DNA of 64,000 bases from Acinetobacter johnsonii CIP 64.6 (GCF_000368045.1 NZ_KB849235.1:257016-321015); one strand, 5' to 3'; shown: positions 7,016 to 16,526, numbered from the stretch's first letter. Numbers and translations: made by a program. Notes: generated by a model from the letters alone, not told the origin.

Positions 7016-7231
7016 CTAATTTTTCTTTCCTAAAATCAACTCAACTTGATGAGTAACATCCCATATTTTCATTTCTGCATGTCGCCAAAAATTAAAGACT
7101 TGATCGCCCTTAACATACTTTTGCTTGATATAGCTCGATGATTTATTTTGATCTATCTCTTTTGCATTAAATCGCATCTTATTTAAAATCACTACTTGAC
7201 CATCCAAGTCACCACCAATACAGATATTCAT
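7016..7231 (-). CDS. Hypothetical protein, 71 aa
   Basis: MNICIGGDLDGQVVILNKMRF... starts with a glycine-rich GGDLDGQ motif seen in small phage-encoded proteins of unknown function, where it precedes a basic, beta-rich domain. The remainder (YIKQKYVKGDQVFNFWRHAEMK) has no motif that I can name. Its position between the prophage relic and the nuclease gene fits a phage accessory gene. The family link is impressionistic. Confidence 0.5.
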   Translation of the reverse strand: MNICIGGDLDGQVVILNKMRFNAKEIDQNKSSSYIKQKYVKGDQVFNFWRHAEMKIWDVTHQVELILGKKN

Positions 7232-7478
7232 ATTGTTCTACCTGCTAAGTAACAATTAAACTATAGTGTATAGCACAAATAAAGAAGCCTACTCTTTGAT
7301 AAGCTTTTGAGGCTCATTGCCGAGCCTTTGGCTGTACTCCATAACTCTTATTCATAGTTCATCGAAAATTAGAAACATCATTTTGATATCTTTGCACGAC
7401 GGTCACGTCCAAGGATGACTTGTAATGACAAAATAAGATCTATCCTATCTCTCAAGTATGAAGTTTTACTGTGCTATG

Positions 7479-7505
7479 AAAAAGCCACTTATAAAGTGGC
7501 TTTTT
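7479..7505 (-). terminator. Terminator of the nuclease gene, displaced by the IS3 element
   Basis: AAAAAGCCACTT-ATA-AAGTGGCTTTTT is a strong hairpin. Removing the IS3 element and one ATT copy puts it directly behind the reconstructed stop codon of the gene at 8827-10008, so it was that gene's terminator. Confidence 0.75.
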
Positions 7506-7561
7506 CTATTAGGAATTTGTCCCGTCCTGAAATAAGTTTACACCTTTAAGAGGCTTATTTT

Positions 7562-7951
7562 ATGGAACATGAACGAGAACAAAGAGTTAAACGTACACAA
7601 GGTGATTATAGCTTTGCCTTTAAAATGATGGTTGTACATGAAGTAGAAAAAGGGCAAATTACTTATAAACAAGCTCAGGCAAAATATGGTATTCAAGGAA
7701 GATCAACTGTGCTGGTATGGTTACGCAAGCACGGACAACAGGACTGGACTTCGAATATGCCGCCTTCTTCTAAACGCCAATTAACACCCCAACAACGAAT
7801 CCGCCAATTAGAAAAGCAGTTAGCCGCAGAAAAGCTTAAAACTGAATTTATTCAGGATGTGATTTATCACATTGATAAAGAATGTGGGACTGATCTTGGA
7901 AAAAAGTATACCGAGCACGTTTCAAAGATTGGCAAAGCCAAAGAGGACTAA
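7562..7951 (+). CDS. IS3-family transposase OrfA
   Basis: The 129-residue protein has an N-terminal helix-turn-helix (YSFAFKMMVVHEVEKGQITYKQAQAKYGIQGRSTVLVWLRKHG). A leucine-zipper-like coiled coil follows (RIRQLEKQLAAEKLKTEFIQDVI). OrfA binds the element ends and multimerises. Its stop at 7949-7951 lies beyond the slippery site at 7900-7906, where a fraction of ribosomes would shift into the OrfB frame to give the full transposase. Confidence 0.92.
   Translation: MEHEREQRVKRTQGDYSFAFKMMVVHEVEKGQITYKQAQAKYGIQGRSTVLVWLRKHGQQDWTSNMPPSSKRQLTPQQRIRQLEKQLAAEKLKTEFIQDVIYHIDKECGTDLGKKYTEHVSKIGKAKED
7900..7906 (+). promoter_or_regulatory. Programmed -1 frameshift site A AAA AAG
   Basis: The heptamer A_AAA_AAG is in phase with OrfA. 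The -1 frame is open from here through the whole of OrfB without a stop, so slippage yields OrfAB. This is the canonical slippery sequence of many IS3 members. Confidence 0.8.
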
Positions 7952-7974
7952 GCGTTTCACGTTATTGTCAGTGG

Positions 7975-8799
7975 TTGGGAATCACCCGACAAGCTTATTA
8001 TCAAGCAGAAAAACGTGCTCAAATGACTGCACAAGCAACTGAACAAATACTTGAGTTGGTTATGGAATATCGTTGTCTCATGCCAAGTATCGGAACACGT
8101 AAGTTGTATTGGCTTATTAAAGGCAAATTGTTGCAGCGTGGTTTAAAGTGTGGACGGGATCAGTTATTTAAAATATTGAAAGAGCATAATTTATTGATTC
8201 GCCCCAAGCGTCGCTATACAAAAACTACGGATAGCAAGCATTGGATGAAGAAGCATCCAAATTTATTAAAGGATTATTCAGCAGTGCAAGCCAACGAAGT
8301 CTTTGTTAGTGATATTACTTATGTTGAGAGTGCTGAAGGCGTACATTATTTATCATTGGTGACAGATGCTTATACCCGTCAGATTAAAGGTTATAAGTTA
8401 TCGAATGATATGCGTGCGGAGAATGTTATGCAGGCTCTACATATGGCGATGCAGCATGTGACGGATCGAGCGACTAGGATGATTCATCATTCAGACAGAG
8501 GCTCTCAGTATTGCTCTGAGCTATATCAATCGGCATTGCACCATTATGGGATATGTCCTTCCATGACAGATGGATACCTTGCGAAACAGTGTTTCTCATA
8601 TCAAAATGCATTAGCAGAGCGGATTAATGGAATATTAAAGCAGGAGTTTTTAACTACACGATGTCAAACCATGAAGGAGTTAGATCACTTAATTACGGAA
8701 TCTATCATGATTTATAATTGCTATAGACCACATTTAAGTTTAAATATGAACACCCCGAATCAGATGTATGAGCAAACTAAAACCGAGCTAATTGCTTAA
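7975..8799 (+). CDS. IS3-family transposase OrfB (integrase catalytic domain)
   Basis: The frame is open from 7900 onward. The nominal TTG start at 7975 (MGITRQAYYQAEKRAQ) is probably not used, because synthesis occurs as an OrfAB fusion. The HTH_21 region (MPSIGTRKLYWLIKGKL) is followed by the rve core: VFVSDITYVESAEGVHYLSLVTDAYTRQI (Asp), MIHHSDRGSQYCS (Asp) and NALAERINGILKQEFL (Glu), so D-D-E is intact. The C-terminal YNCYRPHLSLNMNTPNQMY is typical of IS3. Confidence 0.92.
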   Translation: MGITRQAYYQAEKRAQMTAQATEQILELVMEYRCLMPSIGTRKLYWLIKGKLLQRGLKCGRDQLFKILKEHNLLIRPKRRYTKTTDSKHWMKKHPNLLKDYSAVQANEVFVSDITYVESAEGVHYLSLVTDAYTRQIKGYKLSNDMRAENVMQALHMAMQHVTDRATRMIHHSDRGSQYCSELYQSALHHYGICPSMTDGYLAKQCFSYQNALAERINGILKQEFLTTRCQTMKELDHLITESIMIYNCYRPHLSLNMNTPNQMYEQTKTELIA

Positions 8800-8826
8800 C
8801 TCGGTTTGAAGTGGAATACTGTCAAT

Positions 8827-10008
8827 CTATTTCAGGACAAGACAATTAGATGCTCTTTTAAAGTTGTCATCATTACTACAGTAATCCAAGCAATCTTTTA
8901 AAATGCCTACGGCTCTATATATGTGTTCAGGTTTATCTAAAAAAACTTGACCGTTATTTTGCACTTCCAATCCTGCCCGCTCTAACTCTTTTTTTCGATA
9001 GTCATCAATTGCTACTGCAAACTGAATGGTTGGTCTCTTACGATTTACATCATATCTAAATAACCAGCGATTATTTTTATTCTGAAACAGCACGCTAAAA
9101 TAGCTTTCTGTGTCTTTAGCCACCAATTCAACTTCAGGAAAGAGCTCTGTCACAATACGACTTAACTCCTGTTCATCAACAGTAGTCACAATTCTTTCAT
9201 TTTCAGAGTTAACAATGTCAGCTAGCGTTGAGCTTTCGGACACAATCTCAATAGTCTCCTCTACTTTTTGTTCAACTGGCTGGGCAGTAATAATTGTAGG
9301 CGAGGATAGTCCTTTAACAACGGTATCACTAATTGACTGCTCAACAGCTTGTTTTACAAAAGGCTGAATTGACTCTAAAAATTTAGTGTTTAATTGACGA
9401 GGAATACTTGCTTGTTGAGCCACATAGCGAACAAAATCAATATCAACTTCATTAATACTTCTTTTTATTACAGTTTTAAACTGCTGGATATATTGATTTT
9501 CTTCAGCAAAAAAGCGTAGCTTTTCTACATGAAAATTATCATGTTTAAACTCAGCTAGCTGTGTCAAATCCTCGGCTTTATTCTTCGTAAAATCAACTGT
9601 TAAAAATGGCTTATCATCCATCACATTTGGATTAATTAAATCAGTAAAAAATCTCCATTCTTTACCATTTGTGATCGCGCCAATCGTCACCCCTAAACTA
9701 CTATTAAAATATCTAGATAGCTGCGGAGCATGATTCGTTAAATTAGCAACATAAGGTTTTGCTTCAATAAACATTACAGGTTGCCCATTACAGTAAAGGG
9801 CATAATCAACTCTTTCTGTAGATTTCACACCTGGAAAATCAGCTGCAAATTCTGCAAGCACCTTGGTCGGGTCATAAGGGCTAAAACCTAAAATATCTAA
9901 TAGAGGAAGGATTAAAGCCTGCTTAGTTGTTTCTTCTGTAGTACAGTGGCCCCCTACTTTTTTCACATGCTCAATATGGCTTCTTAGTCTATTAATAAAA
10001 TTTTCCAT
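8827..10008 (-). CDS. Stand-alone type I restriction HsdR_N-like nuclease, 3' end altered by IS3
   Basis: The 393-residue protein has an HsdR N-terminal-type domain (residues about 10-170). The PD-(D/E)XK core is visible as ERVDYALYCNGQPVMFIEAKPY, with Asp, Glu and Lys in order. No helicase follows. The second half has a low-complexity linker (EETIEIVSESSTLADIVNSE) and a C-terminal domain ending RASN. The insertion replaces the original ending: without it the frame reads R-A-S-N-S-stop and meets the terminator at 7479, so only the last residue is exchanged for CLVLK and activity is probably kept. No HsdM/HsdS neighbours exist. Such proteins occur in prophages and islands; the role is unproven. 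Confidence 0.78.
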   Translation of the reverse strand: MENFINRLRSHIEHVKKVGGHCTTEETTKQALILPLLDILGFSPYDPTKVLAEFAADFPGVKSTERVDYALYCNGQPVMFIEAKPYVANLTNHAPQLSRYFNSSLGVTIGAITNGKEWRFFTDLINPNVMDDKPFLTVDFTKNKAEDLTQLAEFKHDNFHVEKLRFFAEENQYIQQFKTVIKRSINEVDIDFVRYVAQQASIPRQLNTKFLESIQPFVKQAVEQSISDTVVKGLSSPTIITAQPVEQKVEETIEIVSESSTLADIVNSENERIVTTVDEQELSRIVTELFPEVELVAKDTESYFSVLFQNKNNRWLFRYDVNRKRPTIQFAVAIDDYRKKELERAGLEVQNNGQVFLDKPEHIYRAVGILKDCLDYCSNDDNFKRASNCLVLK

Positions 10009-10316
10009 ATTCCCCTCATTATTATTACAAGTATATTTTTTGATCTAATTTTAGATCTTAACCCTTTTACTTTATTTTTCAAATATTAATTTAAATTTGT
10101 TTTTAGAATCTCATTACAGTCTATTCGTTGGACTATTTTCTGTTTGATTTATTAAAAAAAGAAGTTCAAAAAATGGAAGAATCATAAGTTAAGTTCTCCT
10201 CAATCTATTACACTAATTTTGCGCCATCCGTCATAATAAAACAGATAACAGGCTGAATAATATTCATTATTCTTAATAATCGAACCCACCTGCCATCGGA
10301 ACAACAATCAAATGAT

Positions 10317-10345
10317 TTGACAGTTGATACCGACCAATATACATA
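10317..10345 (+). promoter_or_regulatory. Sigma-70 promoter candidate for the DUF1615 lipoprotein gene
   Basis: TTGACA at 10317-10322 is a perfect -35 box, and TACATA at 10340-10345 lies 17 bases on. It would give a leader of about 70 bases. Nothing else was found in the gene-free stretch 10009-10316, which is AT-rich. Confidence 0.6.
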
Positions 10346-10424
10346 TAAATTCATCACTTTTTCGACCGACATAGTATACTGCACCTGCTGTTTCGGCTCA
10401 CCTTTTATCATGTGTTCTCTGTTT

Positions 10425-11630
10425 ATGAATAAAAAGCTGTTTCTTTCTTCTGGTTTAAAAACACTAAGTGTCTTGGCCATATCTATAGGCTTAACCGCCT
10501 GCGGTGATCGTTCATGGTGGACAGATGATGAGCCTAAGCTCAATGCTGAACAAATCGCACGCATCATTCCCGGACGCGTAAATGACCGTCGTTCATGGGC
10601 TGAAGATATTTACGATATTTCAGAGCAGTTTGGTATTCCTCAAAATAAAGAGAATATGTGTTCGATCATTGCCGTGGTTGATCAAGAGTCTAACTTTGTT
10701 GCAGATCCACAAGTTTATGGTTTAGGTGAAAAAGCGGTTAAAGAAGTCCAAGATCGTTTAGATGAAAAATTTAAAGATAAGCTCGGCGATGCTATCGGTG
10801 GCACGATTGCGGGCTATTTCCAACAGGTCTTAAAAGAACAGCCAAGCCCTGAAGATAACTATTTAAGTCAAATGCGCCGCGTTAAAACAGAACGTGAACT
10901 GGATGAACTGTACCGTAAAATTTTTGACTATATGTCAAAGCACTATCACGTCAGTGCACTCACAGGTGCAGCCAAACTTGTCGGTCAGGACGTAGGTGAA
11001 AAAATGAACCCGATTACCACGTTGGGTTCAATGCAAGTGCATATCGGTTATGCCAAAGACAATAAACGTGAAGGTGGCAGTATGGCTGACTTACGTACCG
11101 ACCTTTATAGCCAATATGGTGGTCTGTACTACGGCATTCACCGACTAATGATGTACCCTGCTGACTATGACAAACCGCTCTACCGTTTCGCCGACTATAA
11201 CTCAGGCATGTACTCAAGTCGAAATGCCGCTTTCCAAAGTATGTTGAATGACTTAACTGAAGCAGAACTTGATTTAGACGGTGACTTGTTACTTTATGGC
11301 AAAGATGGCTCACCAAAATCTGCAAAGAGTCAATCAGAGCGTGAACTCATCAGTGTTTTTGCTCAGCACAATATTTTGGTTACTCCACGTCAAATTCGCT
11401 CTGACCTGAAAAAAGAGAAAGAGAAGAAATTTGAAGATACAGCAACCTATCGCGCTGTGGCTAAACTGTATCAAGAAGTCACTAAAAAAGAACCTTTCTA
11501 TGCCATGATGCCAGAAGTCGTCATTTCTGGCCCAAAGCTCAGCCGTGACTATAATACCAACTGGTTTGCCACTCGTGTCAATGGACGTTATCAAACATGC
11601 ATGCAACGTGCAAAGCGCATAAAAATCTAG
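10425..11630 (+). CDS. DUF1615 family lipoprotein
   Basis: The start at 10425 gives MNKKLFLSSGLKTLSVLAISIGLTAC, a lipoprotein signal with lipobox LTAC (Cys26). Earlier in-frame codons would bury it. The 401-residue protein matches DUF1615 (E. coli YaiW is a surface-exposed outer-membrane member): motifs include IIPGRVNDRRSWAEDIYDISEQFGIPQNKENMCSIIAVVDQESNF, GSMQVHIGYA and ADYNSGMYSSRNAAFQSML. The VDQESNF...NSGMY pattern recalls lysozyme-like folds, but enzymatic activity is not established. It overlaps the following phosphatase gene by 34 bases, so the two are probably co-translated. Confidence 0.85.
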   Translation: MNKKLFLSSGLKTLSVLAISIGLTACGDRSWWTDDEPKLNAEQIARIIPGRVNDRRSWAEDIYDISEQFGIPQNKENMCSIIAVVDQESNFVADPQVYGLGEKAVKEVQDRLDEKFKDKLGDAIGGTIAGYFQQVLKEQPSPEDNYLSQMRRVKTERELDELYRKIFDYMSKHYHVSALTGAAKLVGQDVGEKMNPITTLGSMQVHIGYAKDNKREGGSMADLRTDLYSQYGGLYYGIHRLMMYPADYDKPLYRFADYNSGMYSSRNAAFQSMLNDLTEAELDLDGDLLLYGKDGSPKSAKSQSERELISVFAQHNILVTPRQIRSDLKKEKEKKFEDTATYRAVAKLYQEVTKKEPFYAMMPEVVISGPKLSRDYNTNWFATRVNGRYQTCMQRAKRIKI

Positions 11631-12253
11631 CCTTATTTGACTTTGATGGCACCCTGTATGACAAAGACAGTTTTACGGGGTTCATCTTCTACGTACACTC
11701 GAAACGGCATATTGCCCTACAAGGCTTAAAAGTACTGCCTTATATTCAAAGTTATTATTTGGGTTTTTATCCTGCGCATCATATGCGCTCTAAACTCTTC
11801 CATGCGATGTTTAAGCAAGCTGAAGTGAGCGAAATTGACGCTTATGCAAAACGCTATGCAGAACTCTTAATCAAAGGACTTAACCCCGCACTCTATAGCC
11901 AACTGAAACAACACCAAAGTTTGGGTGATGATGTGGTTTTGGTCTCTGCTTCAATTGATATCTATTTAAAATATGTGTGTGAAATACTCTCAATTGATCT
12001 GATCTGTACCCAAGTTGAACAAGACCAGCAACGCTATACAGGGCGCTATCTGACTGCTGACTGTAGCTGTGAGTACAAAGCTCAACGTATCCAAGAAAAA
12101 TATGAGCTAGATAATTACCATGCCGTTTATGCTTATGGAAATAGCATTGAAGATAAACAAATGTTGTCTTTGGCTGATTTTAGCTACTTGGTAGGGACAG
12201 ATTTAAGTCTTCCTGACTTGTCAAATACATCAAATAATCGTCAAATAAGCTAA
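11597..12253 (+). CDS. HAD-superfamily IB hydrolase (phosphoserine-phosphatase-like)
   Basis: The 218-residue protein has all four HAD motifs: motif I LFDFDGTLYDKDSF (nucleophile Asp and acid/base Asp), motif II VLVSASIDIY, a Lys in the CEYKAQRI region, and motif IV YAYGNSIEDKQML. The helical cap between motifs I and II, with the HHMRSKLFHAMFK region, is of the IB type, as in SerB-like and HAD-IB phosphatases. The substrate is unknown. The gene overlaps the DUF1615 gene and is followed by a perfect 12-bp inverted repeat at 12249-12279. Confidence 0.88.
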   Translation: MHATCKAHKNLALFDFDGTLYDKDSFTGFIFYVHSKRHIALQGLKVLPYIQSYYLGFYPAHHMRSKLFHAMFKQAEVSEIDAYAKRYAELLIKGLNPALYSQLKQHQSLGDDVVLVSASIDIYLKYVCEILSIDLICTQVEQDQQRYTGRYLTADCSCEYKAQRIQEKYELDNYHAVYAYGNSIEDKQMLSLADFSYLVGTDLSLPDLSNTSNNRQIS

Positions 12254-12279
12254 TTATTAAGTGTAGGTTAATAATTAGC
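12249..12279 (+). terminator. Perfect 12-bp inverted repeat, possible terminator
   Basis: GCTAATTATTAA-gtgtagg-TTAATAATTAGC is a perfect palindrome beginning just before the phosphatase stop codon. It is AT-rich and lacks a clean T-run, so it may stabilise the mRNA 3' end or bind protein instead of terminating. Confidence 0.4.
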
Positions 12280-12413
12280 CATGTTAAATTTTTAAAAATA
12301 TTTATTATTAAAATTCAGTATGTTTTATTTACCAAAAAATATATTTATGATAAATTTTGCCTAATAAAAATATTTTGAGAACCATTCCACTTAAATTATA
12401 AAAAGGCATCAGT

Positions 12414-12614
12414 ATGGAACAGTTATCTCCACCCAAGTATGTCAAAGGTCTTTCAATCAAATTTGGTGAAAGCCCCTTTGTATTATTGGCGCAGTTCGCT
12501 TTTAATGCTTCAAAACAAAAATGGTTAAAACACGAAATTGAACATGTGCTCAATATCGCCAAACAAGGTGATTACCATCATCTGGTAAAGACCTTACGTC
12601 AATTTAGTAAATAA
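12414..12614 (+). CDS. Hypothetical protein, 66 aa
   Basis: MEQLSPPKYVKGLSIKFGES... is a small basic soluble protein with an alpha-helical second half (FAFNASKQKWLKHEIEHVLNIAKQGDYHHLVKTLRQF). It is preceded by AAAAAGG at a suitable distance and followed within 5 bases by a strong bidirectional terminator, so it is very likely a real gene. No family recognised. Confidence 0.65.
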   Translation: MEQLSPPKYVKGLSIKFGESPFVLLAQFAFNASKQKWLKHEIEHVLNIAKQGDYHHLVKTLRQFSK

Positions 12615-12615
12615 C

Positions 12616-12648
12616 AAAAAAAGCCACTTCAAATGAAGTGGCTTTTTT
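12616..12648. terminator. Bidirectional terminator between convergent genes
   Basis: AAAAAAGCCACTTC-AAAT-GAAGTGGCTTTTTT serves the small plus-strand gene and the convergent desaturase gene. Confidence 0.88.
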
Positions 12649-12650
12649 AC

Positions 12651-13745
<1,095 letters not shown>

Positions 13746-13759
13746 TGTATTTATTCCCC

Positions 13760-14827
13760 TTATAAATCGACAATAAGATCGGTTTGTGCCGTATTGACAC
13801 AGATTTTTAGAAAATTTCCAGGCTCAGAATTTTGTGCACCATTGACCAAGTTTTTGGTCGAACCTTCCACTTTGTTACAGGCACATTTATTACAGATTCC
13901 CATACGGCAGCCATGTTGAGGTTTCACATTTTGCTGTTCCAAACTTGCAAGAATGGATTGGCCTTTTGGAATGCTTAAAATTTTCTTCGACTTTGTTAAG
14001 GTAATATTCACAAAACCAACATCATCATTTGCAAATGGACTCATGCTAAACGCTTCAGTTTTTAAGGTGTTGGCATGAGTGAAAAGCTGCTCAACCGTAG
14101 CCACAAACCCTGAAGGGCCGCATGCATATACCGTTGCATTTTCAATCTGATCCAATCCAGACATATGGTTTTGGTTTAAACGCTCACCTTCATCTGACTC
14201 TTGGGTATAAAACATGCTGAATGTGAAGTTTGAGTATTGTGCTGCCAACTGTTCAAAATAGGCTTTGAAAGCTGCATCAGTATGTTTTTTCACCCAATAC
14301 ATCAAATGTACAGGCTGCTTTTTAAGCTTGGCGGTCTTTTCTAAACATTTCAGTAAACTCAGCATGGGGGTAATACCACTGCCCGCAGCAAGTAAAATTA
14401 GCTGTTGATCATTTACAGTCAATTGCATATCGCCATAAGGCTGGCCGAATTCTAAAACATCGCCGATTTGAGCCTGCTCACATAGCCAATGACTTGCCTT
14501 ACCTTGGTCTACCATTTTTACATTCAGTAAGACATGTTGCGCATCAATCTGGGTCAAACTATAGGTACGTTCATAACGTACGCCTTGAACCACGACATAT
14601 ACAGGATGGTGTTGCCCCGCTTGCCCCATTTGAAAATGACGATTGGTTTGCAGCGTTAAACTCACCATATCGTGTGCAACTTGCTCTTTTTTTACCACTT
14701 TACCCAAAGCTTGGTGTATCGACCAAAGTGGGTTGATTTTTTGAAGCCAAAAGTTAGCTGTGTGTCGGTCTATAACACTCTCAGCATACTCAGTTAAAGG
14801 AGATTTAGTTTTTTCAAGGATCTGCAT
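13760..14827 (-). CDS. Ferredoxin reductase with C-terminal 2Fe-2S domain, desaturase electron donor
   Basis: The protein has an FAD-binding domain (RTYSLTQ, with HWLCEQAQIGD), an NAD(P)H-binding domain (LLAAGSGITPMLSLL and YACGPSGF) and a plant-type [2Fe-2S] ferredoxin domain at the C-terminus with Cys ligands in HGCRMGICNKCACN and a distal KICVN. It should pass electrons from NAD(P)H to the desaturase downstream. The start is placed at 14827 (MQILEKTKSPLTEYAE). An ATG at 14845 (MAWSFT) is possible; the longest frame to 14914 is rejected because it spans the promoter palindrome. Confidence 0.85.
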   Translation of the reverse strand: MQILEKTKSPLTEYAESVIDRHTANFWLQKINPLWSIHQALGKVVKKEQVAHDMVSLTLQTNRHFQMGQAGQHHPVYVVVQGVRYERTYSLTQIDAQHVLLNVKMVDQGKASHWLCEQAQIGDVLEFGQPYGDMQLTVNDQQLILLAAGSGITPMLSLLKCLEKTAKLKKQPVHLMYWVKKHTDAAFKAYFEQLAAQYSNFTFSMFYTQESDEGERLNQNHMSGLDQIENATVYACGPSGFVATVEQLFTHANTLKTEAFSMSPFANDDVGFVNITLTKSKKILSIPKGQSILASLEQQNVKPQHGCRMGICNKCACNKVEGSTKNLVNGAQNSEPGNFLKICVNTAQTDLIVDL

Positions 14828-14857
14828 AGTAAAGGACCACGCCATAGATTTTGAATT

Positions 14858-14890
14858 ATTATACACATGTATATATATTTGTATATATAC
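14858..14890 (-). promoter_or_regulatory. Desaturase operon -10 box and perfect palindromic operator candidate
   Basis: GTATATATA-TTTG-TATATATAC (14869-14890) is a perfect inverted repeat with 9-bp arms. On the minus strand it is followed by TATAAT (14858-14863), so the palindrome covers the -35 region of the desaturase/reductase promoter. The adjacent divergent TetR-family gene makes it the obvious repressor site. The AT simplicity of the arms calls for some caution. Confidence 0.55.
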
Positions 14891-14909
14891 TCTGATTGTT
14901 TCGTTTCGT

Positions 14910-14938
14910 TTCACAATGCCGACCAGTGGGGCTATAAT
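14910..14938 (+). promoter_or_regulatory. Promoter of the TetR regulator
   Basis: TTCACA (14910-14915), a 17-base spacer and TATAAT (14933-14938) form a good sigma-70 promoter about 30 bases ahead of the regulator start. Confidence 0.65.
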
Positions 14939-14967
14939 GAACCGATTGATTTAATTGCTTGATAAAT

Positions 14968-15663
14968 ATGACACCGACCACCATTCAAACCCATACAACC
15001 AACACAGAGCATGAAGCTTCAAAAAAACATGCACCAGTGCTTGCACGTAGTGTTGGTCGAAAAGCAACGATTACAAAAGATGAACTGTTTCAAGCTGCTT
15101 TAAATTTGATTGGTCCTGAAAAAAGTATTGCATCCCTGAGCTTGCGTGAAGTCGCACGTGAAGCAGGCATTGCACCGAATAGTTTTTATCGTCATTTTAA
15201 AGATACCGATGAACTAGCTATCGAGTTGATTGAACGTGCAGGTGTTGTGCTACGCCAAATTTTGCATGAAGCACGGATTAAGGCCATTCGCCAAGAAAGT
15301 ATTATTCGTAGCTCAGTCGAAGTTTTTATTGAACAACTCGATGCGGATGATGGCAACTTAAGCCTACTATTACGCGAAGCATATACCGGTTCAGCATCTT
15401 ATAAAAATGCGGTCGAAAGACAGTTGAATTATTTCCAGCAAGAACTCAAAGATGATTTAATTCGTTTAGAACGTTTAAATAACAGCAAACTCTTCCACCC
15501 TGAATTGGTGTCCATGGCAATCACCCAATTGGTCTTCAATATGGGTGCCAAAGTGATTGATATGCCAAGTGTAGAGCGTAAAAAAATGGCTGAACAAACC
15601 ATGATCATGATTCGCATGATTTTGGAAGGCTCACGCCATTTGGATGAAGCGATGATTCGCTAA
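14968..15663 (+). CDS. TetR-family regulator, FabR/DesT-like
   Basis: The 231-residue protein has a disordered Thr/His-rich N-terminus, then the TetR helix-turn-helix (SLSLREVAREAGIAPNSFYRHFKDTDELAIELIE, about residues 70-105). The preceding VGRKATITKDELFQAALNLIG is typical of FabR/DesT. The C-terminal ligand domain carries MAITQLVFNMGAKVIDMPS, also characteristic of this subfamily, which senses the acyl-CoA or acyl-ACP saturation state. It is divergent from the desaturase operon with a palindrome between. ATG at 14968 is preferred over TTG at 14959. Confidence 0.88.
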   Translation: MTPTTIQTHTTNTEHEASKKHAPVLARSVGRKATITKDELFQAALNLIGPEKSIASLSLREVAREAGIAPNSFYRHFKDTDELAIELIERAGVVLRQILHEARIKAIRQESIIRSSVEVFIEQLDADDGNLSLLLREAYTGSASYKNAVERQLNYFQQELKDDLIRLERLNNSKLFHPELVSMAITQLVFNMGAKVIDMPSVERKKMAEQTMIMIRMILEGSRHLDEAMIR

Positions 15664-15701
15664 TCTGTGATTACACCCAACAGATTCGCTGAAATATCTT
15701 C

Positions 15702-16526
15702 TTATTTGTTTCCCTGTTGCTCTTTAATGAGCTGGTGCACAAATTCTGCGGTCTGTTTCGGTTGTTCTAGCGGAAACATATGCCCACCTTCAAGCAAGCT
15801 ATAGTCAATCGCATAGGTTTTTTTCATCCCTTGGGGTAAAACTTGCTTATAGAAATGGCTATCTTTTGCAGTCAACACATGAATCGGCATATCAGGTGCT
15901 TTGCGTGGGGTACGCCACCACCATGCAGGCACAGTCCTGAAGATCTCTGCTTCAGTATGTTTGGGAATGGTTAGTGTCACTCCATTTCGAATCGGATCAC
16001 TTTTTAAACCGCACTCTATAAAGTCCGCAAAACACTGTTCATCAAAATCTTTAAAAATACGATTCAGTCTGAGCGCCTGACTGGCCTGTTCTATACTTTC
16101 CCAATGATCACGCCGCTTGACGGTCACCGCAGCTGGGGTAAGTTTTTCAATAGACTTTGATCCTAGCTTTTGTAACGCTTCAAATAAAAAGGCCTTGGAA
16201 CCAATCACAAACGGTGGATCCATGATAATCACTTGAGAAAACAACTGTGGTTTTTTATAAGCCGCCATAAGCGTAAGTAAAGAACCAAAAGAATGCCCTA
16301 AACCAATCACTTGTTGCCGTGGAAACTGCTGCTCAATATCTGAAATAACTTGGTCCACCAACGCTTCCCAACGGTATTCCACAGGATAGTGCGGATCTAG
16401 ACCAATCATCGGGATCGCTTTGACATCAAAATCTTTATTTAAAAATTGGAAAAATTTTTGATAGCTGCCCGAGGGAATGCCGTTTGCATGGGTAAAGTGT
16501 AAGGCTGGTTTGCTCATGTCATTCAA
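15702..16526 (-). CDS. Alpha/beta hydrolase
   Basis: The 274-residue protein is an alpha/beta-hydrolase. It has the oxyanion segment HFTHANGIPSGSY, the nucleophile elbow GLGHSFGSL (Ser), an acidic residue region HVLTAKDSHFY and the late His in LEGGHMFPLEQP. The family includes esterases, lipases and acyl-transfer hydrolases; the substrate is unknown. MNDMSK and an internal MSK start 9 bases later are equally possible. The gene converges with the FabR-like regulator. Confidence 0.85.
   Translation of the reverse strand: MNDMSKPALHFTHANGIPSGSYQKFFQFLNKDFDVKAIPMIGLDPHYPVEYRWEALVDQVISDIEQQFPRQQVIGLGHSFGSLLTLMAAYKKPQLFSQVIIMDPPFVIGSKAFLFEALQKLGSKSIEKLTPAAVTVKRRDHWESIEQASQALRLNRIFKDFDEQCFADFIECGLKSDPIRNGVTLTIPKHTEAEIFRTVPAWWWRTPRKAPDMPIHVLTAKDSHFYKQVLPQGMKKTYAIDYSLLEGGHMFPLEQPKQTAEFVHQLIKEQQGNK

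Larger units (their letters stand above)
7518..8844 (+). mobile_element. IS3-family insertion sequence, 1327 bp, with ATT target duplication
   Basis: The ends are TGTCCCGTCCTGAAATAAG at 7518 and, reading inward from 8844, TGTCTTGTCCTGAAATAGA, an imperfect inverted repeat starting with TG as in IS3 elements. ATT occurs on both sides (7515-7517 and 8845-8847). Two overlapping transposase frames and a frameshift site fill the interior. The element lies within the last codons of the minus-strand nuclease gene. Confidence 0.8.

Noticed and set aside
10208..10567. 119-codon minus-strand ORF over the start of the DUF1615 gene
   Set aside because: It runs antisense through the lipoprotein signal region and promoter, with no recognisable product.
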